Part shown: in pieces, positions 45,436 to 55,444 of the stretch
Numbering within the stretch: position 1 is the stretch's first letter
Layout of the letters: every line of letters starts with the position of its first letter
DNA from: Glandiceps talaboti
Lineage: Eukaryota > Hemichordata > Enteropneusta > Spengelidae
Direction: 5' to 3'
Length of the DNA stretch: 64,000 nucleotides
Assembly (NCBI RefSeq): GCF_964340395.1
Contig: NC_135567.1
Coordinates: 13,816,591 to 13,880,590, forward strand
Notes under the pieces: model-generated
The model's input: the letters and a program-made list of their open reading frames with translations, nothing else
The model's database searches: none
Told to the model about the DNA's origin: nothing
Translations under genes and position numbers: made by a program

Positions 45436-45582
45436 GACTAGACAGGATAAATTAGTTTATAAACATCCGTGTTTTTCATTCACAATGTACAATCAATAAT
45501 TATCAATACCTCCTGCTGTATTCATTTCATTCTTTTAACTCTTTGATTTCATTATACACATGTATGGCACAACAAACAAGCA

Positions 45583-46770
45583 TTGATTTGAGTATAGTGT
45601 CAGTGAAAGAACCACACGTATGACACAGTATATACGCATTGATTTTAGTATAGTGTCCGTGAAAGAACCACACGTACGACACAGTATATACGCATTGATT
45701 TTAGTATAGTGTCCGTGAAAGAACCACACGTACGACACAGTATATACGCATTTATTTTAGCTTGATGTCCGTGAAAGAACCACACGTACGGTACAGCATA
45801 GTATATACCGGTAGGCATTGATTTTAGTATAGTGTCCGTTAAACAACCACGCGTACGACACAGTATATACGCATTGATTTTAGTATAGTGTCGGTGAAAG
45901 AACCACATGTACGACTCAGTATATACGCATTGATTTTAGCTTGATGTCCGTGAAAGAACCACACGTACGGTACAGCATAGTATATACCGGTAGGCATTGA
46001 TTTTAGTATAGTGTCCGTTAAACAACCACGCGTACGACTCAGTATATACGCATTGATTTTAGTATAGTGTCGGTGAAAGAACCACATGTACGACACAGTA
46101 TATACGCATTGATTTTAGCTTGATGTCCGTGAAAGAACTACATGTACGACACAGTATATGTACGCATTGATTTTAGCTTGATGTCCGTGAAAGAATCACA
46201 TGTACGGTACAGCATAGTATATACCGGTAGGCATTGATTTTAGTATAGTGTCCGTTAAACAACCACGCGTACGACACAGTATATATGCATTGATTTTAGT
46301 ATAGTGTCGGTGAAAGAACCACATGTACGACACAGTATATACGCATTGATGTTAGTATAGTGTCCGTGAAAGAACCACACGTACGACACAGTATATACGC
46401 ATTGATTTTAGTATAGTGTCGGTGAAAGAACTACACATACGACACAGTATATACGCATTGATTTTAGTATAGTGTCGGTGAAAGAACTACACATACGACA
46501 CAGTATATACGCATTGATTTTAGCCTGATGTCCGTGAAAGAACTACATGTACGGCATAGTATATACTGGTAGGCATTGATTTTAGTATAGTGTTTATGAA
46601 ACAACCACATGTACAACGCAGTATATAGGCAATGATTTTAGCTTGATGTCCGTGAAAGAACCAAACGTAAAACGCAGTATCTACGCATTGATTTTATATG
46701 GTGTCTATAAAAAAAACACACGTACAACACAGTAGAAGTATATAGGCATTGATATGTAGAGCAGTGTAGT
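45583..46770. repeat. 56-bp minisatellite with 179-bp higher-order block
   Basis: The basic unit is CAGTATATACGCATTGATTT, TAGTATAGTGTCCGTGAAAG, AACCACACGTACGACA, about 56 bp and about 20 copies. A variant with ACGGTACAGCATAGTATATA, CCGGTAGGCATTG, followed by GTTAAACAACCACGCGTACG, lies at 45788, 45967 and 46204 (179 and 237 bp apart) and, decayed, at about 46550. Four minus-strand frames (67-87 residues) are by-products. Confidence 0.95.
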
Positions 46771-46929
46771 GTACAGTTAGCCCACACTCCATCTTTTACG
46801 AATATACATTATTCCATTGTGAAACGTTTCCGCTTCACTTATGTAGTAAAGGTCAAAGGTTAAATTTATGAGAGCCTTTTAACACTCAGGTGTCTAAGAT
46901 AGCCTCCCATTAGAATATCATATCCTCAG

Positions 46930-47215
46930 AATTTCTTTTTTCTTAGCATTTTAATTTTTTCGTTTTTTGATAAGTCAACGCACATATATTTACTTGTTAT
47001 TGCTGATGTTTGCCATTTGAAAAAAAATGTGTGTTATGTGGTACAAAATATCTATAAAATATTGCGAAATTATTTTGAAATTTAACAAATTTTTGCAATA
47101 TTTGTTATTGCTGATATTTGCATTTTCATTAAAAAAAATGTTTGTTACAGAATCTATATTTCTTGGGAAATGTAAATTTGCAAAATAATTTTGAGCTGAA
47201 ATTAATAAATTTTTA
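46930..47215. repeat. ~145-bp degenerate duplication
   Basis: TTGTTATTGCTGATGTTTGC and, later, TTGTTATTGCTGATATTTGC, each followed by AAAAAAAATGT(G/T)TGTTA and ATTATTTTGA or AATTTTGA blocks. Confidence 0.75.
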
Positions 47216-47217
47216 CA

Positions 47218-47554
47218 CCTAGTTTTTTGTCTGCCAACCCTTAAGTTTTTTTGACGTATTCAAGAAAAAATTAATAAAATCGCAAAAATTGTGTGAAGTC
47301 TTACGAGAAATAGTGGATGCGGAAACTGATATCAACTTAAAAAGATTAAATAAAACTATTCTTCCAATCTGTAATGGCTGTACATCTGATAGGACGAAAT
47401 AAATAACACAGAGACCATTTTGAAAACAATGGAAAACCTGAACTAGACACTAACACATGAAAAAAAAAATATAAAAAAATAAAATAAAAAATCTACCTAC
47501 CTGTTCTAAAATTGAGCATAATTGGAACCACACAATTTTTTTATTAGGCTTTAT
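47218..47554 (-). mobile_element. Reversed, truncated copy of the 44.09-kb element
   Basis: Reverse complement of 44085-44425: CCAACCCTTAAGTTTTTTTG, GAAGTCTTACGAGAAATAGT, TGTAATGGCTGTACATCTGA, AACACAGAGACCATTTTGAA and ATTGGAACCACACAATTTTT all have counterparts. The inner end stops near ACCTAGTTTTTT and lacks the terminal repeat present in the other copy. Confidence 0.85.
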
Positions 47555-47559
47555 TTAGC

Positions 47560-48060
47560 ACTCATAGATTTCAGTGCACATAATAATTCGCAGTTTGTGA
47601 TGAAATATCACTTTCACGCCGGCAATAATTTATGAAATAAACTTTTGTCATAAAATGTCTCATTGAACAATGTACACCAGTAGTAGTAATTCACAAAATT
47701 TAATTTCTAGAATAAAATGTCGCAGTTTAAAATGAGATATACACATAATCAAATGCAGTTTTAAGTTTTATCTATAACCGCAACTCTAGTTCTAAAAAAA
47801 CTTATTCTTTTTGTTCAAAAAAATTTCTTGAATTTGAAAAAAATTGTGTCAATAAGTCGTAACTTTAAAGTGGTGCACACCTGAAAATGCTGAGAAGACA
47901 ACATTTTGGATTCGTTTTCATTTGAAACTGAAATATTATGTGTACAGAAAAAGAAATTTGGCTAAATCAGAAATTGTATCACTTTATAACAGAAATTTTT
48001 CAATAAACTAAACAGAAAGTAAATTGTTATGTTTCCCGTCTAAAATAACTTCAATTTATG
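47560..48060. other. Non-repetitive AT-rich stretch
   Basis: No gene or array is recognised. Confidence 0.4.
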
Positions 48061-48062
48061 CC

Positions 48063-48108
48063 AAAAAAAAAATTTTTTTTTTTTTTTTGGGGGGGGGGGG
48101 GGGGGGGG
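48063..48108. repeat. Triple homopolymer A10-T16-G20
   Basis: Three successive uninterrupted runs: A at 48063-48072, T at 48073-48088 and G at 48089-48108. A 20-base G run is rare and quadruplex-prone; run lengths in raw sequence are unreliable. Confidence 0.9.
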
Positions 48109-48109
48109 A

Positions 48110-48290
48110 CAAATTTTCAGTTAAGTCACTTTGAAATCAAAATTTTGGCAACATTGCAAACAGAATGCAAATACATATGATATCAGTCTAAAATTAATTT
48201 TATTTGCAATGAAAAGTTTTGAAGAAACACAAATTTTTGTAGAAATAATTTTGGCGGCAAAGTGCCTGCTGCTGAAGAGTTTAATGCATG
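48110..48290 (-). repeat. R1 reverse copy
   Basis: CAGTCTAAAATTAATTTTAT, AGTTTTGAAGAAACACAAAT, TTTTGGCGGCAAAGTGCC and GCTGAAGAGTTTAATG follow the R1 order. The 70-residue minus frame reads along it. Confidence 0.78.
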
Positions 48291-48900
48291 TATGTTGACA
48301 CAATCTAATCCCATATGTGAATGTACTTTTCATAAAATGAAACTCTAGCTATTTTAACAATTTTTTTCCATTTGTCACCACCTGTCGACCTTACAGCTGA
48401 TGAATTAGTCATTAGATCATATCATATTCTAGTCTTCAAAAACACGTAAAACGGTAACGTAATTATGTCAGCGACCGCTCATTTTACTTTGGAATCTCGA
48501 TCTTTTATATGATAATCTGTAAACCAAATTGAAAACCACATGTAGCTGTTTCATTGAGTAATAATTCCATTTTATTGTCGCACCACGTCTACACAAATTA
48601 AATGTAGTAAAATTACCGCTCTACAGTTTAGAGAGAATCACATCATTAATATTCAGGAAGGCACACTGTACAAAAACTGTTACTTAACGTTAACATTGAG
48701 ATTTCTAAATACAAAGATAAGGTTATGTATGGCATAGAGTGTACTTGAGACTAAGTGAGTATGTCGTTCAAGCAATTTTACAAAATTTTCGGTTAAAACA
48801 TTTTGTCAGTTATCAAAATAATTTTTGTATTTGTCAAAATTTTCAACATTATATAATTCAACAAAAGATGTTAAATGATTCTTAACTAAAAAATTTGGAT
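48290..48900. other. Non-repetitive stretch
   Basis: No gene or array is recognised. Around 48370-48670 the sequence is less AT-rich than its flanks. Confidence 0.4.
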
Positions 48901-48904
48901 AGAT

Positions 48905-49301
48905 TTGAGTAATAAAAAAGACACTTTTCAGGAAGGTCGAATATTTTCCAGACTGCAGACAGGTTGCAGTAACAACATTTTTTTTGGAGTCATTAGTTTA
49001 TGTCAAGTATTGACAGATGATCGTGTTTCCAAGATGAATGGGTCAAGCAAGCATGACGAACTTTGGCACTCTGGTATTTGTTACAGGCATGGATCAGTTT
49101 CAACAATTACCACCAAAATGTTGGGTGGCCAGTGATACCCAGAACATGTTGTTATTGTTTGCGGATAAGCTTGCTTTGAGATCAAATTGCAGTAGTTGCA
49201 TACCAATTCCCCAATCAAGACTCTACAATATAATAGTAAAGACCGCCATGACAGGCTGTCTGACCTACATTTTAAAAGTAGTAATCCACCAAAACATTTG
49301 A
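48905..49301 (+). other. Overlapping short frames, unrecognised
   Basis: Two plus-strand frames (76 residues at 48905-49135; 87 residues at 49038-49301) and a minus-strand frame of 146 residues (49081-49521) overlap. The 87-residue frame contains DQFQQLPPKCW, faintly like the QLPP motif of Pif1-type helicases, but no P-loop or other helicase motif is present. The minus frame runs through R1 copies. Kept only as open frames. Confidence 0.15.
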
Positions 49302-49890
49302 ACAAAATTTGACATTTTTTCATAATTTTTTCAACTTTCAAGTTTAATTTTAGACTAAAAATCTGAAATGACCTATTAGGAATAGTTACATGTTGTAAAC
49401 CGCAAAATATTTGAACAAAATTTTGATTTTTTTCATAATTTTTTCCAACTGTTGAATTTATTTTAGACAGGACATATGAAAAATATTCTAATGACAGTAG
49501 TAGTGAGGGAATTGTTGTCACTGTTTACATTTAAAGTGATCAATTCACAAATTCTTTAATTTTTTTTTTTCACTTTGATGTCGACCGCCATTATTGATTT
49601 TCTGACCTATTGAACTCTTCACAACCTATCACTTTCCCACCATAATTCCCTGCAAAATAATTTGAAGCAATTTTTGATGTTTTCTTCCTACTTTTTAGAA
49701 AATTTCAATTTTATTATAGGTCAAATTATAGAAATTTGCTTCAGTGTGTGTTGACATCAAAACAAATAGTTTTCTGAACAAAATTTCGTGTTTTTCCCAT
49801 AATTTTAGGCACGTCTCAACTTTATTTTGTACTGTAATTGTAGCAAATATGTTTGTACAAAAATCTTTATCAAAATTTGTTTGAAATAAA
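49290..49890 (+). repeat. R1 cluster, four forward copies
   Basis: Cores near 49330 (TTTCAAGTTTAATTTTAGAC), 49447 (TTGAATTTATTTTAGAC), 49698 (TTTCAATTTTATTATAGG) and 49808 (TCTCAACTTTATTTTGTAC) are preceded by TTTTTCATAATTTTTTC, and one by TTTCCCACCATAATT. Spacing of 110-250 bp. Confidence 0.72.
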
Positions 49891-49894
49891 AAAA

Positions 49895-50220
49895 AAATAT
49901 TTTCTAATGTTTTAATTTTGTTTTCACGTGCATCTAGTGGGTAGTAACATCATAAGTTCTTTCTGTCAAATGTCACCATAGCAACACAAATTATATATGA
50001 TTAAAATATGAATATGAATAATTAATTAACTTGATTTACAATAGACATAGTCATTGTTTGATTGTAATAATTTAATTATTAGTTTTTGTTCCGGGTGGTG
50101 ATTTTGGCAAAACCTATAATTTCACAGGCGTTTCCAGGAAGGAGTTCAGAGCTCGTGTTGGGAATAGGGTGTTAGTTATAATTTATTAATTGTAAGTTGA
50201 GTTAACATCTATTCCGGAGT
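49895..50220. other. Non-repetitive stretch
   Basis: No gene or array is recognised. It contains TTTAATTATTAG and ATTAATTAAC cores. Confidence 0.4.
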
Positions 50221-50228
50221 TGAGAAGT

Positions 50229-50736
50229 CAGGACTCGAAATTAACAGTAGTCCTGTGTCCACAGACTAACAATTCTTGTCATGGGGGCTACCATAATTTA
50301 CAGCTGGTAGTCCCATGTCCACAGACTACCAATTCTTGTCATGGGGCTACCATAATTTGCAGCTGGTAGTCCCATGTCCACAGACTACCAATTCTTATAA
50401 TGGGGCTACCATAATTTGCAGCTGGTAGTCCCATGCCCACAGACTACCAATTCTTGTCATTGGGCTACCATAATTTGCAGCTGGTAGTCCCATGTCCACA
50501 GACTACCAATTCTTGTCATGGGCTACCATAATTTGCAACTGGCAGCCCACTCAGGCTACCACTGATTATGAAAGATATACAGACATAAAGTATTTTAATA
50601 ACACACATATTTCCAATAGAGGAAATCTGTTTTCAGTTCAGGAATATGGGACTACAGGTCAAAATCCATGAGCTACCAAATTCTGAAATTGGTAGCCCAC
50701 TAGGACTACCAAACAAAAAGTTAATTTCAAGCTCTG
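50229..50736. mobile_element. hAT-like non-autonomous element, copy 1
   Basis: The ends CAGGACTCGAAATTAAC (left) and reverse CAGAGCTTGAAATTAAC (right) are 17-bp inverted repeats starting CAG, as in hAT transposons. Flanking 8-mers TGAGAAGT (50221-50228) and TAAGTAGT (50737-50744) agree at 6 of 8 positions, as expected for a decayed 8-bp target duplication. Inside, about 50250-50540 holds five units of about 60 bp (AGTCCCATGTCCACAGACTA, CCAATTCTTGTCATGGGGCT, ACCATAATTTGCAGCTGGT). Assignment to hAT is inference from ends and duplication length. Confidence 0.8.
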
Positions 50737-51029
50737 TAAGTAGTGTTGGGTATAGGTGTTAACTCAATTTACAAATGAATAGAATTATAACTAAAACTGC
50801 ATAAAAACGAATTAGGGAAAGCTGTGAAACAGGAAATGAACAGGAGAAATTTTCTTTTAAATATCATAAACTCTGAATAATACTGAATCACCTGTGCGTA
50901 GACGTAGACATATTTCTGCAACAGTACATATGTAAGGTCTGATGATCGCATTGAGTGTGAAACTCGGAGTAACAACTAAGCACCTCAAGTTCCAACCAAC
51001 GTACTTTGATTATGTATGGTGCAATATAG

Positions 51030-51290
51030 CCAATCAAATTCACTATATGGAAAGTCATATTTGACCGTGTCTTTCCACCTGGGGGATAAATGAGGTGAGT
51101 ATGAGACGAAGTTACACCTTTGACTTACTAGTCATTACCCATGGTGATCTCTCCCCCTGGGGTTGTAGGCAGTCAAGTGTGTCACTTCGTCTCATACTAC
51201 CCCTGGACAGAGATGGTAGTTAGGTGGGTCACAGGTAGGGTAAAGGTTGGGTAAGGGTGGGTAAATTTGACTTTTCGTATAGTGAAATTG
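51030..51290. mobile_element. Foldback element (MITE-like)
   Basis: AAATTCACTATATGGAAAGT on the left pairs with GACTTTTCGTATAGTGAAAT on the right. Further in, GAGTATGAGACGAAGTTACA pairs with GTCACTTCGTCTCATAC. Arms are about 100 bp with gaps; the centre holds CCATGGTGATC. No second copy was found in this window. Confidence 0.75.
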
Positions 51291-51310
51291 ACTTTTGAGT
51301 TGACCTGCAC

Positions 51311-51470
51311 CACTGTGTCTGCACTAAGCCAATTTGATGCACCACTGACTCACACAATTTCTAGTGACGCACCAAAATTTGGTGTTCCCCATCTCCTACT
51401 CTGTGGTGACTCACAAGAAATGCCATTTTGACCCCAAACAACAAAATTTGGCTATCACTAGAGGGCACAC
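51311..51470 (+). repeat. Inverted dispersed repeat, forward arm
   Basis: TAAGCCAATTTGATGC, CACACAATTTCTAGTGACGC, ACCAAAATTTGGTGTTCCCC, TCACAAGAAATGCCATTTTG and ATCACTAGAGGGCACAC all reappear reversed at 52895-53200. TCACTAGAGGGCAC at 51455-51468 resembles a CTCF core. The 65-residue frame lies along it. Confidence 0.85.
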
Positions 51471-51600
51471 TGGTCTACACCCTAAAATCAGCACCTCAGT
51501 GAATCATAATTTCAACTTATTTTATTATACTTATTATTGGTATTTCAACAATTTTCAGTGAAAATATTGTTTGGTGGTTGATCGAAAATAATTTTGCCTC

Positions 51601-51850
51601 GGTTACAGCTAGTTCAGAGTGCCTAGGTTACAGCTAGTACAGAGTTCAGAGTGCCTTGGTTACAGCTAGTACAGAGTTCAGAGTGCCTTGGTTACAGCTG
51701 GTTCAGAGTTCAGAGTGCCTTGGTTACAGCTAGTACAGAGTTCAGAGTGCCTTGGTTACAGCTAGTACAGAGTTCAGAATGCCTTGGTTACAGCTGGTTC
51801 AGAGTTCAGAGTGCCTTGGTTACAGCTGGTTCAGAGTTCAGAGTGCCAGT
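51601..51850. repeat. 32-bp minisatellite, eight units
   Basis: GGTTACAGCTAGTACAGAGT followed by TCAGAGTGCCTT repeats at 32 bp (51626, 51658, 51690 and onward), in two variants (CTAGTACAG and CTGGTTCAG). The 78-residue frame is repeat-derived. Confidence 0.95.
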
Positions 51851-51929
51851 GTTCTGTAACACACCATCACTGTTAAATATACATTAAAATTCCATGAGTT
51901 GAGAGAAGGAGAATAAACTAGATAGTAAT

Positions 51930-52400
51930 TAGGATGTGATAATATTGACAACAGGCGATTTAATTTTATATTCAACAGATGTCGTTAACGATCCAGGCAG
52001 TGGGATCAGATCAAGGTCTTTTTGTCTGTAAGGTCGATTGTAAAGTTGTGATAATGTACGACAACGAGGTATTGGGTTTCCACGACGACGAAAACAATAT
52101 TGCAAAAGTTCATCTATAGTATGAGATAGAGATGTAGTGTCAATTGGTATCACAGTTTCCATGACGAAAGCAATGTTGAAAAGTTCATCTTTTTGATCAA
52201 ATAGGGATGTTGTAGGTAGCCTTGATTGCTAAACACACTGAACTGTGGTAATGTACGACAACAGGGTATTGGGTTTCCGCAACAAAAACGATGTTGAAAA
52301 CGTTCATTTGTAGAATCAGATATAGGTGTTGTACGTAGCTTCAATTTCTGAACACTGAATTGTAGTAATGTATGACAATAAGGTATTGGGTTCCACAACA
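51930..52400. repeat. ~117-bp degenerate tandem repeat
   Basis: TAATGTACGACAA or TAATGTATGACAA followed by GGTATTGGGTT lies at 52052, 52249 and 52366. GATGTTGAAAA, GTTCAT and ATCAGATATAGGTGTTGTA-like blocks lie between, and half a unit (52150-52200) is repeated. Two minus-strand frames here are repeat-derived. Confidence 0.8.
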
Positions 52401-52890
52401 GAAAATATTGTCACAAAATGTAAGAAAATTTAAACGATTGTGGCACGTCGTAACTCTTTTATCTGACAATGTCGACAAAGTAAAAAAAAAATAGTAGATA
52501 TTGTACACGCATAGAATTCAAATATTTGTTGCTTTACACACAAAAAAATGTTTTAGTATGATTTTCTAAACAAAATCAGTGAAGTCCCTCTAACCATCCT
52601 AGTTGTCATGGTAATGTTTTTTCTGTAAAATCCGGATGACATTCACTGAATCATTGCAAACACTTTCACGAAATTGCTATCCTCAAGCTACACACAGTCG
52701 ACAGGAATTGCCATCAGTTAGTTACTCACACCCATGATCAGATAGATGGATGCATTTACACATCGTTTCAAATGTCATAGTGCGTAAAATGTATACTTAT
52801 ATGCCAAAATTAGACGATAACTTAGATACGTCGTGTTGTTCAGCCATATCAGACTTCTCAACCAGTGATAGCTACAATGTGACACAAATG
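52400..52890. other. Non-repetitive stretch
   Basis: No gene or array is recognised. Confidence 0.4.
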
Positions 52891-52894
52891 TTGT

Positions 52895-53200
52895 ATTCAG
52901 TGTGCCCTCTAATGATAGCCATATTTTGTTGTTGTGAGTCAAAATGAGAAAAACTGGCATTTCTTGTGAGTCACCACATAGTAAGAGATAGGGGAACGGG
53001 AACATGATATTTTGGTGTGTCACTAGAAATTGTGTGTGTGTGCGTGCGTGCGTGCGTGCGTGCGTGCGTGTCAGTGGCACATCAAATTGGCTTAGAGGAC
53101 ACACTCACCACATAGTAAGAGATAGGGGAACACCAAATTTTTGTGCGTCGCTAGAAATTGTGTGTGTCAGTGGCGCATCAATTTGGCTTGGAAGACACAC
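52895..53200 (-). repeat. Inverted dispersed repeat, reverse arm with internal duplication
   Basis: Reverse complement of 51311-51470, with one part duplicated: CACCACATAGTAAGAGATAG occurs at 52972 and 53106, and TCAGTGGC(A/G)C(A)ATCAA-type text twice. A (TGCG)n run at 53040-53068 has grown in the first sub-copy. A CTCF-like core lies reversed at 52902-52915. Confidence 0.85.
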
Positions 53201-53205
53201 TTTTC

Positions 53206-53390
53206 AAGATATATTTCATTTTACTCAGTGGGGCTATTTTACAACTCATAAATCATAAATAGTTTTGAATATAATCGAGTACAATCAAAACACATAATAT
53301 AAGCTACTGGGGTATATTCAGGATATATTTCATTTTACTCAGTGGGGCTATTTTGCAACACATAAATCATAAAATAGTTTGAAATATTTT
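53206..53390. repeat. 113-bp duplication
   Basis: GATATATTTCATTTTACTCA continuing GTGGGGCTATTTT lies at 53209 and 53322, followed in both by CATAAATCATAAA. Confidence 0.85.
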
Positions 53391-53480
53391 TGTCAGCGAA
53401 GCAAAACACTGATCACGGTGTAAACAGGCTAGGGTTTATATTAAAACCATCACTGAAATAGTAGTCAATTATACTTAGAT

Positions 53481-53812
53481 GTTATTCCCCAATATTTTTC
53501 TTCGTTCAGTCAAGGAAAATACGAGTGAAATAAGGGGGCCTTGTCACTACGAGTTGCTAGATGAGTAGTTACAACCTTAGGTCATGAGTATATTCTGACT
53601 GAATGAAGAAAAATATGAGTGACATAAGGGGCCTTGTTACTATGAGTTGCTAGACGAGTAGTGACAACCGTAGGTCATGAGTATATTCTGACTGAATGAA
53701 GAAAATATGAGTGACATAAGGGGCCTTGTTACTATGAGCTGCTAGATGAGTAGTGAGAACCCTTAGCTCATGAGTATATTCTGACTGAATGAAGAACAAT
53801 ATTGGGAATAAT
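53481..53812. mobile_element. Inverted-end element built around a 93-bp array
   Basis: GTTATTCCCCAATATTTTTC then TTCGTTCAGTCA on the left pairs with TGACTGAATGAAGAACAATA then TTGGGAATAAT on the right (about 31 bp). Between them, CTGACTGAATGAAGAAAAAT, GAGTGACATAAGGGGCCTTG and AGTTGCTAGA(T/C)GAGTAGT repeat with starts at 53595, 53688 and 53781, exactly 93 bp. Each internal unit begins with part of the terminal repeat. A solitary left end lies at 25063. Confidence 0.8.
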
Positions 53813-53814
53813 AT

Positions 53815-54140
53815 TATTATACCAGTGACAGTAATATCTCAGACAAATCGAGGGAAAAAATATTTGAATGTTTTGACTCATATTTTGAACATAGCAGAAC
53901 CAGTGATCTAGACATCGTTGTCATGATGTGGAACAATCAGGGTATAAATTCCATATTTTTGTGTTCAACTTGGTTGTGCATGATATATCAAGTTGTTACA
54001 TCGAGCAGCTTTGAATTCGTCTAAATGAAGAATATTTTTAGAATCATTGAACCATAAAAGCTGACTGTAATTCACTTGAAGGTGAAGGTCATTACATGTT
54101 AGTAACACTGTCTGAGTCATGTTTGTTTAGGTGTAGGGTG
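53815..54140. other. Non-repetitive stretch
   Basis: No gene or array is recognised. Confidence 0.4.
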
Positions 54141-55440
54141 TGAAATTTGTCGGCAGCTCTCAAAAAATGGGATAAAAATTAAAACGTCTTCAAAAAATTG
54201 TAATTTTGTGCCATTTTTTTAGATGAATTCATTAAGAATGCAAATTTTCATGCCTCTAAGCTAAAATGAACTCAAAATTTGCAACAACAACAAAGTTCAA
54301 AACGAAGAAAATCAATCTACAAATTATGTGTGGCTGTAGGTAGTGAAATATTTCGGTAACTGTTTAGAAATGAGATAAAAAGTGGTACAAATTTTGACAA
54401 ATTTTTTAAAATTTGGTGCAGATTTTTTGTGTAATTCATGTAGAATGAAAGTTTTCATGTTACTAATCAAAAATGAACCTGAAATTGAAAAATCTACTAT
54501 AGAGAAGATTTAATAACAGCTGGAAACTGTACATAGACACTCTTGGTCACTGTCTTCTGCAATGGCAGTTAATTCTGTCTGCAGCTGTTCATATTTGATG
54601 AATATGGGGCTACAAAATAAAAGTTTAGTGTAAATTTGATGTCAAATTTTATGTTAACTGATAGAAGGAATGTTGTCATGGTTTGAATCTAAAAATAAAC
54701 TTGAAATTGATCAAAAATTTATGAAAAGCAGCTGACAATGCCACTGTTGTCAAATGTAATAAATTTTTAAGTCTTTATTTAAATTTTGTCAGAAATTTAT
54801 GGTGCAAATTATTTCTGTCTTTCCAATCTAAAATAAACATTTAACTTTTACGAAAAATTAACAGAAAACGAAACTTTTCATGAACTGGTGTGTGGTTTAA
54901 TTAATGGCAGTGAAATCTGTTTGCAGCTGTTAGCACTTTCATCATCAGATTTGATGAAAGACAAAATATTTTTGTGATGTAGTACATAATTGTTGCCAAT
55001 TGATATGATTGTTTCTATGGTAACAGTCCAAAATAAAAATGACTGGAAATTCTTGAAAAGTTAGCTTCAGTACGTAATGTAATATGTTGGCAGCTGTTAT
55101 CCGGCTCACTGTCAAATACGTAATTGGCTATTATATTTGTAAATCTCTCGGAAAAACGATCAAATTTTTGAAATTTTGTAAATTTTTTACTTTTATCCAG
55201 AAATTTTGACATCAATCTAACAATGAGGATTACATTTATGATTTCTATCCAAAATAAGGACAAAATGGAACAAAAATTTGAAGAAATTGGAAATTTTTTG
55301 ACTTTAATACCAAAATTTTAATATCAATTTATCAGTGACCATTATATTAATGATTTCTGTCTAAAATAAATGCAAGAAAATTTTACAGAAAAACAAATTT
55401 TGATGAAAGAATTTTGGCAGGGAAAGGTCTCTGAAAGGTT
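54140..55440 (-). repeat. R1 cluster, seven or more reverse copies
   Basis: Reverse cores occur near 54262 (AGCTAAAATGAACTC), 54468, 54690 (TCTAAAAATAAACTTG), 54822 (TCTAAAATAAACAT), 55030 (TCCAAAATAAAAATGAC), 55248 and 55358 (TCTAAAATAAATGCAAG). The series ends at 55400-55440 with ATTTTGGCAGGGAAAGGTCT and CTGAAAGGTTTGAT. Several units also share GGCAGCTGTTA and GTAGT(G/A)AAAT. An ordered tandem series decaying away from one preserved end. Confidence 0.75.
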
Positions 55441-55444
55441 TGAT

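Noticed and set aside
44971-45441. 156-residue open frame, longest in the window
   Set aside because: It reads through (GTAT)n and (TG)n microsatellite; the peptide is a Tyr-Val-Cys-Met repeat in every frame.
45583-46770. Centromeric satellite
   Set aside because: The array is only 1.2 kb and flanked by unrelated sequence; nothing links it to a centromere.
49038-49301. Possible Pif1-type helicase fragment (QLPP motif)
   Set aside because: Only a four-residue motif agrees; no nucleotide-binding loop or other helicase motif is present, and a longer frame runs on the other strand.
49081-49521. 146-residue minus-strand frame
   Set aside because: It runs across two R1 repeat copies, shows the duplicated VGKNYEKNQ/VEKIMKKCQ pattern, and has no recognisable domain.
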